Assembly (NCBI GenBank): GCA_016875665.1
Contig: VGPA01000050.1
Location: forward strand, 1-8,738
Direction: 5' to 3'
DNA from: Chloroflexota bacterium
GTDB lineage: Bacteria; Chloroflexota; Limnocylindria; P2-11E
DNA: 8,738 bases
Every line of letters begins with the position of its first letter. Within the stretch, counting starts at the first letter, position 1. The notes beneath the pieces were generated by a model. That model ran no database searches. It saw nothing but the letters and a program-made list of their open reading frames with translations, and was not told the origin of the DNA. Shown in pieces: positions 1 through 6,450 of this stretch. The position numbers and the translations under genes are program-made.

Positions 1-1
1 C

Positions 2-616
2 GGCGCCGTGGACCTGCCGGGGGGACGAGGGGGCGACACGGCCCACATCGACGTCGTCGACCGCCTCGGCAACGTGGTCGCCGCGACGCCCAGCGGCGGG
101 TGGCTCCAGTCCTCACCCGCGATCCCCGGCTTCGGGTTCGCGCTCGGCACGCGGGCCCAAACGATGTGGCTCGAGCCTGGCCTGCCCAACACCCTCGCGC
201 CGCGCAAGCGGCCGCGGACCACCCTCTCTCCCTCGATCGCCCACTGTGCGGACGGGCGGCTCTTCGCTTTCGGCTCCCCGGGCGGCGACGCCCAGGACCA
301 ATGGGGTCTCCAGTTCTTCCTCGGCCACTCGGAGAAGGGCCTCTCGATGCAGGACGCGGCCGACGCGCCGAGCTTTCAGAGCCACCACGCCCCGCAGTCG
401 TTTTGGCCGCGCGACGGACGACCCGGGTTGCTCGAAGCGGAGGCCTCGCACGATCCTGCGGTGCTCGAGGATCTGCGCCAGCGCGGCCACACCGTCCGGA
501 TCGCGCCGGCCCAGTCGCAAGGCTGGCCGTGCGCGGTGCGCGCCGGCGGGACGGACGCCTTCCTCACGGCCGCCGCGACGAGACGCGGGGGGCACTGCTC
601 GGCGGTGGTGCGGTGA
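2..616 (+). CDS. Gamma-glutamyltransferase-family protein, C-terminal part (5'-truncated by window edge)
   Basis: This is the small-subunit portion of an Ntn-hydrolase of the gamma-glutamyltranspeptidase family; the large-subunit part lies left of the window. The reading frame is open from base 2. The motif G-G-D-T-A-H contains the predicted nucleophile Thr (codon 38-40), where the precursor would autocleave, so almost exactly the complete mature small subunit (about 192 residues) is present. Further family marks are a PN-x-LAPRKRPRTTLSPS stretch and FGSPGGDAQDQWGLQFFL. That GSPGG-(D/E)xQDQW signature belongs to a poorly characterised subgroup rather than to classical E. coli Ggt. The residues that bind the glutamate alpha-amino and carboxylate groups in Ggt (the N-N-Q-M-D-D region) are replaced by L-G-T-R-A-Q-T-M. 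The substrate may therefore be another amide or N-acyl compound. The TGA stop (614-616) overlaps the next gene's GTG, which suggests translational coupling. Family call is firm; substrate unknown. Confidence 0.9.
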   Translation, partial: GAVDLPGGRGGDTAHIDVVDRLGNVVAATPSGGWLQSSPAIPGFGFALGTRAQTMWLEPGLPNTLAPRKRPRTTLSPSIAHCADGRLFAFGSPGGDAQDQWGLQFFLGHSEKGLSMQDAADAPSFQSHHAPQSFWPRDGRPGLLEAEASHDPAVLEDLRQRGHTVRIAPAQSQGWPCAVRAGGTDAFLTAAATRRGGHCSAVVR

Positions 617-1752
617 GCCTGGTCGGCGACCGGGCGGACTACGCCGCGCGGCGGAAGCGGACGGAAGAGGCGCTCGCACGCGCCGGCTTGGACGCGCTGG
701 TCGCGTATTCGGTCCGTAACCAACCCGGTCCCGCCGCCTTTCTGGCCGGATACGAGCCGCGGTTCGGCTTTCGCGACGTCGCGCTCGTGACGCTCGTGCG
801 CGGCGGACCGATGACGCTTTTCGCGTACGCGTACTGGGACGACGCGGCCGCCCAGACCTGGCTCGACACGGTCATCGAGCCGAACATCCCCCGCCTGGCG
901 GCGCGCGTCGCGAGTGCGATCCCCGCGCGAGCCAGACGGGTCGGTGTCGCGGGCCTGCTGTTCCTGCCGCACACCTTCGTGGCCGCGATCGCGGCGGCCC
1001 GGCCGGAGTGCGAGCTGGTGGACGCGACCAGCCTGCTGACGGACCTCGCGCGCGTCAAAACGCAGGCCGAGATTCGGACGCTCCGCGAGTGCGCCGCAAT
1101 GACCGACGCCGGGCTGCGCGCGTTCCTCGAAGGCGTGCGCCCGGGTGCCGATGAGCGGCGCATCGCCGTGGACGTCGAGCGGGCGATGGTGGGCGCCGGT
1201 GCGGAGCGCCTGGCGTTCCCGGTGCTCATGTTCAGCGGGGCGCTGGTCGAGACGGGGATCGGCTACCCGTCGGCGGTGCCGCTCGCCGCCGGAAGCCAGA
1301 TCAACATCGTCTGCGGGGCCCTGCACCGCAACTACAACATGGACATCGCCCGCGTGACCACCGCGGGCGCACCGTCACCCGAGCACCGGCGCGCGATGGC
1401 GACGGCGGCGTTGATGCACGCCGCGATGCTCGAGGTGGCGCGACCCGGCGCCGAGGTGCAGGCGATCGCGGCCGCAGGGGTCGCGGTGTTGCGGGACAGC
1501 GGGATGGCGGACTGGCGCTACGAAGGCGGGCCGCCGGGGTACGGTGGGCACGGCATCGGCTGCTGGCTCGACGAACCGCCGACCATCAGGCTGGGCGAAG
1601 CCGCACCGATCGAGGAAGGCATGGTCCTCATCCTGGAGGCCCGCCTGGCCAAGCCTGGTCGAGGTGGGGCCCACCTCACCGACCCGGTCGTCATCACCCG
1701 TTCCGGCGCCGAACGGCTGAGCTCGGTCCCGATCACCACCTGGCCGCAATAG
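613..1752 (+). CDS. M24 / creatinase-fold hydrolase (Xaa-Pro peptidase-like) with an incomplete metal site
   Basis: Predicted 379-residue cytosolic protein of the pita-bread fold. An N-terminal creatinase-like domain (about 1-150) precedes the M24 catalytic domain (about 155-379), joined by the typical linker TDLARVKTQAEIRTLRECAAMTD. The start is GTG 613, overlapping the upstream TGA as GTGA. The open frame extends further upstream, but that stretch only mirrors the GGT gene. Canonical M24B peptidases have ligands Asp-Asp-His-Glu-Glu plus an auxiliary His. Here the second Asp (D244), the His of GGHGIG (H313) and the Glu of ILEARL (E342) remain. The first Asp position is Val (V233, in INIVCGA), the last Glu position is Thr (T356, in AHLTD), and the auxiliary His position is Gly (G217). 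A normal two-metal aminopeptidase is therefore unlikely. A metal-free, creatinase-like or ectoine-hydrolase-like C-N hydrolase, or a non-catalytic homologue, is possible. It also lacks the creatinase catalytic His, so creatine is not supported as substrate. Confidence 0.9.
   Translation: MSLVGDRADYAARRKRTEEALARAGLDALVAYSVRNQPGPAAFLAGYEPRFGFRDVALVTLVRGGPMTLFAYAYWDDAAAQTWLDTVIEPNIPRLAARVASAIPARARRVGVAGLLFLPHTFVAAIAAARPECELVDATSLLTDLARVKTQAEIRTLRECAAMTDAGLRAFLEGVRPGADERRIAVDVERAMVGAGAERLAFPVLMFSGALVETGIGYPSAVPLAAGSQINIVCGALHRNYNMDIARVTTAGAPSPEHRRAMATAALMHAAMLEVARPGAEVQAIAAAGVAVLRDSGMADWRYEGGPPGYGGHGIGCWLDEPPTIRLGEAAPIEEGMVLILEARLAKPGRGGAHLTDPVVITRSGAERLSSVPITTWPQ
1657..1684. repeat. Near-perfect inverted repeat near the M24 3' end
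   Basis: Bases 1661-1677 read GAGGTGGG-G-CCCACCTC, a palindrome with 8-bp arms around a single central G. Flanking GGTC (1657-1660) and GACC (1681-1684) could extend it to a 12-bp stem if ACC (1678-1680) bulges out. It is inside the coding sequence of the M24 protein. On the minus strand it also lies about 50-75 nt downstream of the amidase stop codon, where a transcription terminator would be expected. No U-tract follows on that strand, so intrinsic termination is doubtful. It may be chance in GC-rich DNA. Confidence 0.35.
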
Positions 1753-3139
1753 CGGGCTCCCACCCGGTCCAGCCGAACGCGTCCTCGAACGCAGCGCCGG
1801 CGCGCAGCACCTCGGCGTCGCGACGCCATCCGCCGACGATCTGGAGTCCGATCGGGAGGCCGTCCGCCGAGCGGCCGCATGGCACGGACAGGGCAGGAAG
1901 GCCGGCGACCGTGACCGCGTAGGTGGCGAGGATGGCATCGACGGCACTCTCGACCGCGCGGCCGGCGACCGACGCGGGGAAGTCGCTCGGCGATGGGAAC
2001 GCGGTCCACGCCGTCGCCGGCAGCACCAAGAGATCCCACTGCTCGAAGAACGCGGCGGTGCGCTCCCAGTACCTCGAGCGCAGCGCTTCAGCTCGACCCA
2101 CTTCGCTCAGCGTCATTCGACCCGCGACGCCGAGGTAGTCGCGCAGCAGCGGGTTGGCGATCTCACCCACCCGCTCGCCGAGCTGTTCGGTGACGACCGC
2201 GGTGCGGAACGCCCGCTCGGAGCGAATGATCGAGGGCGCGTCGCGCCAGTCCGGCGCGTGCTCCTCGACCGCGGCACCCAGATCCGCGAACCGTCGCGCT
2301 GCGCGCTCGACGGCGGCCGCAACCTCCGTGTCCACCGGGAAGAGCCCGCCCAGGTCCCGTGTCCACGCGACGCGGAGGCCCCGCACGTCGGAGCCCGGGT
2401 CGACGAGCCCCGCGGGCGCGTCGGCGAGTGAGATCGGGATGCGGGGATCGGGACCCGCCATCAGCGAGAGCATGAACGCCGCGTCGCGCACGCTGCGCGC
2501 GAGCGGTCCGGGGACACTGAACGGGTCGTAGACCCAGGGAGTGGGGTGGAGTGGGACGCGTCCGGGTGAGGGGCGGAACCCGACGACTCCGTTCAGCGCG
2601 GCGGGGATTCGGACCGACCCGCCGTGGTCGGTTCCGTCCGCGAGCACGCACATACCCGTCGCCACCGCCACCGCCGACCCGCCGCTGGACCCGCCCGCAC
2701 CGCGCGTCACATCCCACGGATTCAGGGTTTGGCCGAAGAGCGGATTGCGCGTGTTGATGCCCGCCTCGAGCTCCGGCGTGTTGGTCTTCCCCACCAGCAG
2801 CGCCCCGGCCCTGCGGAGCCGCAGGACGTGCAGGGAGTCCGCGTTCGGCACGCGGTCGCGGAAGAGCGGGGACCCGTGGGTCGTCCGGACCCCCGCGGTG
2901 TCGACGCTGTCCTTCACGGCGAGGGGGATGCCGTACAGCGGACCGCGCTCGCCGGTCCGCGCCGCACGAGTGGCGTCCGCGATCGCCCGGTCGAAGGTCG
3001 GCGTGACGATCGCGTTCAGCCGGCCGTTCCACCGCTCGAACGCGCGGCGCGCGGATTCGACCAGCTCGACCGGCGAGAGGTCGCCCTGGTCGAGCATCGT
3101 GCGGAGCCGGGAGAGCGGGAGCGCCGCAAGCTCGGTCAC
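1733..3139 (-). CDS. Amidase (amidase-signature family, Ser-cisSer-Lys triad)
   Basis: Hydrolyses a carboxylic amide to acid plus ammonia or amine; a soluble cytosolic enzyme by appearance, with no signal peptide. The start chosen is GTG 3139, giving 468 residues beginning V-T-E-L-A-A-L-P, which matches where family members usually begin. The catalytic Lys is K76 (in GIPLAVKDSVDTAG). The cis-Ser is S151 in GAGGSSGGSA and the nucleophile is S175 in DHGGSVRIPA. The 75- and 24-residue spacings equal those of FAAH (142/217/241), so the site is intact. ADGTDHGG has His where most members have Ile or Thr. An in-frame ATG at 3187 would add 16 residues of unconvincing sequence; it has a weak AGGT upstream and cannot be excluded. 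A TAGTCT hexamer sits 7 nt before GTG 3139. Its 3' end overlaps the convergent M24 gene by 20 bp. The substrate cannot be predicted: this family includes GatA, indoleacetamide hydrolases and nylon-oligomer or allophanate hydrolases. Confidence 0.93.
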   Translation of the reverse strand: MTELAALPLSRLRTMLDQGDLSPVELVESARRAFERWNGRLNAIVTPTFDRAIADATRAARTGERGPLYGIPLAVKDSVDTAGVRTTHGSPLFRDRVPNADSLHVLRLRRAGALLVGKTNTPELEAGINTRNPLFGQTLNPWDVTRGAGGSSGGSAVAVATGMCVLADGTDHGGSVRIPAALNGVVGFRPSPGRVPLHPTPWVYDPFSVPGPLARSVRDAAFMLSLMAGPDPRIPISLADAPAGLVDPGSDVRGLRVAWTRDLGGLFPVDTEVAAAVERAARRFADLGAAVEEHAPDWRDAPSIIRSERAFRTAVVTEQLGERVGEIANPLLRDYLGVAGRMTLSEVGRAEALRSRYWERTAAFFEQWDLLVLPATAWTAFPSPSDFPASVAGRAVESAVDAILATYAVTVAGLPALSVPCGRSADGLPIGLQIVGGWRRDAEVLRAGAAFEDAFGWTGWEPAIAARW

Positions 3140-3201
3140 GCGGGCCAGACTACCGACGTGCGCGGGGCGGACGCCAAGCCGGCGCATAGACTCGACCTGC
3201 A
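3140..3201. promoter_or_regulatory. Divergent intergenic region between amidase and oxoamine synthase genes
   Basis: This 62-bp spacer separates two head-to-head start codons, so it should hold both promoters. On the minus strand TAGTCT (3152-3147) fits the bacterial -10 pattern TANNNT and ends 7 nt before the amidase GTG. A possible -35, TTGGCG (3177-3172), lies 19 bp further upstream, slightly longer than ideal. On the plus strand TAGACT (3187-3192) is a second TANNNT hexamer, ending 9 nt before CTG 3202. Neither start has a convincing Shine-Dalgarno sequence. Both transcripts may therefore have almost no leader. This rests on short motifs only. Confidence 0.4.
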
Positions 3202-4254
3202 CTGAGCACGCTCGACTTCTCGGCCAACGACTACCTCGACCTGCGGCGAGACCCGCGCGTGATCGCCGCGGCCCTCCGGGCACTCGAACTCCACGGGGTC
3301 GGCGCGGGCGGCGGGCGCGGCGTCGCGGCGGGCACGGAAGTGCACGCCGAGCTGGAGCGCCGGCTCGCCGCGTTCAAGGGCACTGCCGCCGCGCGTGTCT
3401 ACCAGTCGGGTTACGCCGCGAACACCGGGGTCATTCCGCTCCTGGCGGGGGCCGGCGACGCGGTGATCCTGGACGAGCGCAACCACCAGTCGAGCCGCGA
3501 CGGCGCGACGCTCTCCGGTGCACAGGTCCACACCTACGCGCACGCCGACGTCACGGCGCTCGAGCGCGTGCTGGCGAGCGTGGCCGGCGCGGCACGGCGG
3601 ATGCTCATCGTCACAGACGGCGTCTTCGGCGTGGATGGCGACGTCGCGCCCCTTGGGGCGATCGTTGCGGCGGCCGAACGGTTCGGCGCGCGCGTGCTCG
3701 TCGACGACGCGCACGGCACGGGCGTGCTGGGCGACGGTCACGGCACGGTCGCGGCGGCGGGGCTGCAGACGGCGATCGCGGTGCAGGTGGGGACGCTCTC
3801 GAAGGCGCTCGGCTCCCTCGGCGGATTCGTGGCGACGTCGGACGGCGAGCTCATCGCGCGCTGGAGTAGCGCACGGCCGGAGGTGTACTCCAGCGCGCTT
3901 CCCGCGCACCTCGCCGCGGCCGCGCTCACCGCGCTCGACATCCTGGAGCGGGAGCCGGAGCGGGTCGCCGCGCTTTGGCGCAACCGGCAGGCGCTCGAAG
4001 CCGGACTCCGCCGGGCGGGCGCGGACCTCGCGCCGTCGGCGAGCGCCATCCTCTCGCTGAAAGCGGGGGCGGCCGCGCGCGCGATCGCACTCGGCGAACG
4101 CCTGCGCGCGAGCGGGCTGCGGGCGTCCGTGGTCCTCCCGCCGCGGGTAGCCGAAGGCGCGGCGCGGCTGCGTTTCCTGTCGAGCGCCGCGCACTCCGCC
4201 GATGACGTCGACCGAGCCGTCGCGGGGGTGGCCGCGGCAGGCGCGGCGGACTAG
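3202..4254 (+). CDS. Alpha-oxoamine synthase-like PLP enzyme (BioF/KBL family), short N-terminus, probable CTG start
   Basis: PLP-dependent fold-type I enzyme of the family that condenses an amino acid with an acyl-CoA with loss of CO2 (8-amino-7-oxononanoate synthase) or cleaves 2-amino-3-oxobutyrate. Numbered from CTG 3202 it has 350 residues. Motifs in order: LDFSANDYLDL near residues 4-14; GAGGGRGVAAGT; H95 in ERNHQSS, which stacks on the cofactor; TDGVFGVDGDVAPL; D168 and H171 in VDDAHGTGVLG; Schiff-base lysine K201 in GTLSKALGSLGG; and C-terminal PPRVAEGAARLRFLSSAAH. The conserved LDFSANDYL block lies upstream of the first GTG (3259), so that start would delete part of the fold. An in-frame TAG at 3187 limits the gene, leaving CTG 3202 as the only near-cognate start. 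Family members are normally about 385 residues, so about 35 N-terminal residues are missing. VDDAHGTG is BioF-like, but no biotin genes are nearby. Substrates unknown. Confidence 0.85.
   Translation: MSTLDFSANDYLDLRRDPRVIAAALRALELHGVGAGGGRGVAAGTEVHAELERRLAAFKGTAAARVYQSGYAANTGVIPLLAGAGDAVILDERNHQSSRDGATLSGAQVHTYAHADVTALERVLASVAGAARRMLIVTDGVFGVDGDVAPLGAIVAAAERFGARVLVDDAHGTGVLGDGHGTVAAAGLQTAIAVQVGTLSKALGSLGGFVATSDGELIARWSSARPEVYSSALPAHLAAAALTALDILEREPERVAALWRNRQALEAGLRRAGADLAPSASAILSLKAGAAARAIALGERLRASGLRASVVLPPRVAEGAARLRFLSSAAHSADDVDRAVAGVAAAGAAD
4251..4254. other. CTAG tetranucleotide holding both convergent stop codons
   Basis: The plus-strand oxoamine synthase-like gene ends in TAG at 4252-4254 and the minus-strand oxidase ends in TAG at 4253-4251. 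Both stops are read from the self-complementary CTAG. There is no space between the genes for a terminator, so transcripts must end inside the opposing gene or overlap antisense. Confidence 0.9.
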
Positions 4255-5405
4255 GTCAGGGCCCCGGAGGAACGCAGCCGCGCGGCCGACAGGAAGCCGA
4301 TCTCGTGCCGGCTCGCTCCGGTCAGCGCGAGGTCGGCGAGAATCTCGCCGATGACGCTCGCGAACTTGAATCCGTGCCCGGAGCAGGCGGAGGCGTAGAG
4401 CACCGCGTCGTGGACGACGCTGCGGTCGATCAGGAATTGCCCGTCCGGGGTGTTCGTGTACATGCAGACGGCGGCCTCCCGCAGGGGGGCCTCGGCGACA
4501 GCGGGCATGTGCAAGCGCAGGTAGCGACGCACCCGCTCCAGGTCCGCCGGATGAACCACGCGATCGAGCGTCTCCGCGGCGGCGGGCTCGCCGGTGTGGT
4601 GGCGCCCGATCTTGAGCCCTTGGCCCGCGACGAACGGAAGCCCGTAGAACTGCCCGTCATCCGCGGTCTCCATGAGGAAGACCGGGAAGGCGGGAGGCGC
4701 GAACCGCGCCTGGTCGGGCGGGTCGACCCACAGCACCGGCACGCGCTCGACCGCGAGCGTCGAGGCAAGCTCCGGCAGAAGCTCCGCCGTCCAGGCCCCC
4801 GCGGTCACGAGCACCCGACCCGCCAGCACCCGTCCCGCGTCGGTGAGCACCGCGACACCCGATCCGCTGCGCTCCAGACCCAGCGCTCGCGAGCCGAAGC
4901 GCAGCTCCGCGCCCGCGCGCTCCGCCAGGACCAGCGCGGCTTCCATGCAGCGCTCGACGAAGAGCATGCCCGCGCGCTTCTCGAAGAACCCGGCCGCGCC
5001 CGGGTCCAGTCGGAACGCCGGGAAGCGGCGCTCCACCTCGGCCGTATCCAGGATCTCGTGCTCGATCGCGTTCGTCCGGGCGGAGCGGGCCGATCCGGCA
5101 ACGATCTCCCGGTCCGGAGGCCCGATGTACAGCCCGCCCGTCTGGAGGAGCAGCTCAGACCCCGACCGCACCTCCAGCTCGCGCCAGAGATCCCAGGCGC
5201 GCCGCAGCAAGGGCACGTAGCCCGCGTGCTCAAAGTAGGCGATCCGGATCACGCGGGTGTGTCCGATGGATGAGCCGAACCGGCCGCCGCGCGGAAACCG
5301 CTCGATCCCGACGACGCGCGCGCCGCGCCTTGTGAGCTGGTCGACCGCGGCGGAGCCGTGCGCGCCGAGGCCGATGACCGCGACGTCGTAGGCGGCGGCG
5401 GGCAC
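4251..5405 (-). CDS. Monomeric sarcosine oxidase-type FAD-dependent N-methyl amino acid oxidase
   Basis: Oxidises a secondary amine, typically an N-methyl amino acid such as sarcosine, to the amino acid, formaldehyde and H2O2. The protein has 384 residues (MSOX about 389). A Rossmann FAD motif VIGLGAHGSA is at 11-20, and GSSIGHTRVIRIAY carries two flavin-site arginines (R51, R54). The MSOX active-site residues appear at nearly the same numbers: M245, Y254, K265 (the O2-activating lysine, in GLKIG) and H269. C314 in CMYTNTPDGQF is the covalent FAD attachment Cys, and SGHGFKFAS holds K347. The enzyme therefore looks fully active. The start is GTG 5405, preceded by GGGAGG at a short spacing of about 4 nt, the clearest ribosome binding site in the window. 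It is the last gene of a three-gene operon, 13 bp after the dehydrogenase. Its TAG stop interlocks with the opposing gene's TAG. SolA (N-methyltryptophan) and pipecolate oxidases share this fold, so the exact amine is open. Confidence 0.93.
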   Translation of the reverse strand: MPAAAYDVAVIGLGAHGSAAVDQLTRRGARVVGIERFPRGGRFGSSIGHTRVIRIAYFEHAGYVPLLRRAWDLWRELEVRSGSELLLQTGGLYIGPPDREIVAGSARSARTNAIEHEILDTAEVERRFPAFRLDPGAAGFFEKRAGMLFVERCMEAALVLAERAGAELRFGSRALGLERSGSGVAVLTDAGRVLAGRVLVTAGAWTAELLPELASTLAVERVPVLWVDPPDQARFAPPAFPVFLMETADDGQFYGLPFVAGQGLKIGRHHTGEPAAAETLDRVVHPADLERVRRYLRLHMPAVAEAPLREAAVCMYTNTPDGQFLIDRSVVHDAVLYASACSGHGFKFASVIGEILADLALTGASRHEIGFLSAARLRSSGALT

Positions 5406-5418
5406 CCGGCCTCCCGGA

Positions 5419-6450
5419 CTAGTAGCCGCGCGCGCCGTCGACGACGTTCAGCAGCGGCTGGCCGGCGACCCAGCGGCGGAGGTTCTCCGCGAACAGCGCG
5501 GCCGCATCCGGCCAGAACGCCTCGAAGCCGCCGGCACCGGCGACGTGCGGCGCGATGATCACGTTGGGCGCGGTCCACAGCGGCGAGTGCCGCGGCAGCG
5601 GCTCGTCCTCGAACACGTCCAGGACCGCTCCGGCGATCGTGCCCTCGCGGAGCGCACGGTCGAGCGCCGCCTCGTCGACGTGTCCACCGCGGCCCACGTT
5701 GACCAGGCACGCGGTCCGTCGCATCTCCGCGAGGAACGCGGCGTCGACGAGGCCGCGGGTCCGCTCGGTGAGCGGCACGGTGATCACGACGAAGTCGGCC
5801 TCGCGGACGATGGCGCCCACGCCGTCGAACCCCACGATCCGCTCGGGAATGGCGGCCTCCGGATCGCCCGTTCCCGGCAGGCGAAAACCGGCATCGTGAG
5901 TGTCCTGCGGACGCGCCTTCGCGGCGAGCACCCGCACCCCGCACGCCGCGAGGATGCGGCCGATCTCGCGGCCGACGCTGCCGTAGCCGAGGATCGCTGC
6001 CGTCGACCCCCGCAAGCGCGTTCCGGCGAGGCGGACCCACTCGGGTCCGGACCACTCCGGCCAACGGCGCTCGCGCTGGGCCGCGACGCGCTCCGCGACA
6101 CGCTGGGTGTGTTGGAGCATCCCGGCAAGCGTGTACTCCGCCAGCGCGACCGCGTGCAGGCCGCTCCCGTTCGTCACCGTGATGCCGCTGCGCCAGGGAG
6201 CGGTCGCGACGATCTCCTCGACCCCCGCGGTGACGCTCGCAACCCACCGCAGCCGGGGCGTGCGCCGCGGATCCGCCGGGGCGAAGCTGGCGAGGAGCGC
6301 CTCGACGTCCGGATCCTCGAGCGAGTCGACGAACGCCTGGGTGTTCGGAGCCGCATGCACCAACCGCACTCCGTCGACCGCCCGGTCGAGCCCGGCACGG
6401 ACCTCCGGCGAAAAGGGATAGAGGCAGACGACCTTGCGGCCTGGGCTCAC
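5419..6450 (-). CDS. D-isomer-specific 2-hydroxyacid dehydrogenase (2-oxoacid reductase)
   Basis: Interconverts a 2-oxoacid and a D-2-hydroxyacid with NAD(P)H; cytosolic, probably dimeric as is usual in the family. It has 343 residues. The start is GTG 6450, overlapping the upstream TGA as GTGA. The open frame extends further upstream but is non-homologous there. The Rossmann motif is GYGSVG at 155-160. The catalytic Arg-Glu-His set is intact: R254 in VNVGRGGHVDE, E283 in DVFEDEPLP and H302 in APHVAG. After the second beta strand the sequence is VLAAKARP, with Lys and Arg where NAD-specific members carry Asp, which suggests NADPH preference (inference, as in glyoxylate/hydroxypyruvate reductases). 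A GC-rich hairpin covers the weak AAGG just before the start, so translation may depend on ribosomes arriving from the amidohydrolase gene. It is the middle gene of the operon. The substrate may be glyoxylate, hydroxypyruvate or another 2-oxoacid. Confidence 0.93.
   Translation of the reverse strand: MSPGRKVVCLYPFSPEVRAGLDRAVDGVRLVHAAPNTQAFVDSLEDPDVEALLASFAPADPRRTPRLRWVASVTAGVEEIVATAPWRSGITVTNGSGLHAVALAEYTLAGMLQHTQRVAERVAAQRERRWPEWSGPEWVRLAGTRLRGSTAAILGYGSVGREIGRILAACGVRVLAAKARPQDTHDAGFRLPGTGDPEAAIPERIVGFDGVGAIVREADFVVITVPLTERTRGLVDAAFLAEMRRTACLVNVGRGGHVDEAALDRALREGTIAGAVLDVFEDEPLPRHSPLWTAPNVIIAPHVAGAGGFEAFWPDAAALFAENLRRWVAGQPLLNVVDGARGY

Noticed and set aside
100..612. 5' extension of the M24 reading frame back to base 100
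   Set aside because: The extra residues are Arg/Ala-rich and overlap the well-supported GGT frame. M24 homology begins just after GTG 613, which also forms a GTGA overlap.
3140..3187. ATG 3187 as the amidase start
   Set aside because: It adds 16 residues without family similarity and would place the start within the presumed promoter of the divergent gene. Kept only as an alternative because a weak AGGT precedes it.
2541..3869. Long plus-strand open frame (442 codons) antisense to the amidase and running into the oxoamine synthase gene in another frame
   Set aside because: Its translation is Arg/Pro/Ser-rich low-complexity sequence with no family motif, typical of a shadow frame in high-GC DNA; the amidase and PLP-enzyme frames have clear catalytic motifs.
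3259..4254. GTG 3259 as the start of the oxoamine synthase-like gene
   Set aside because: It would remove the conserved LDFSANDYL segment that is in frame immediately upstream.
613..5405. A creatinine-to-glycine pathway: creatinase-fold protein, amidase and sarcosine oxidase close together
   Set aside because: The M24 protein lacks the creatinase catalytic His and the neighbouring Glu, the amidohydrolase is not of the creatininase family, and the genes lie in separate units on opposite strands.
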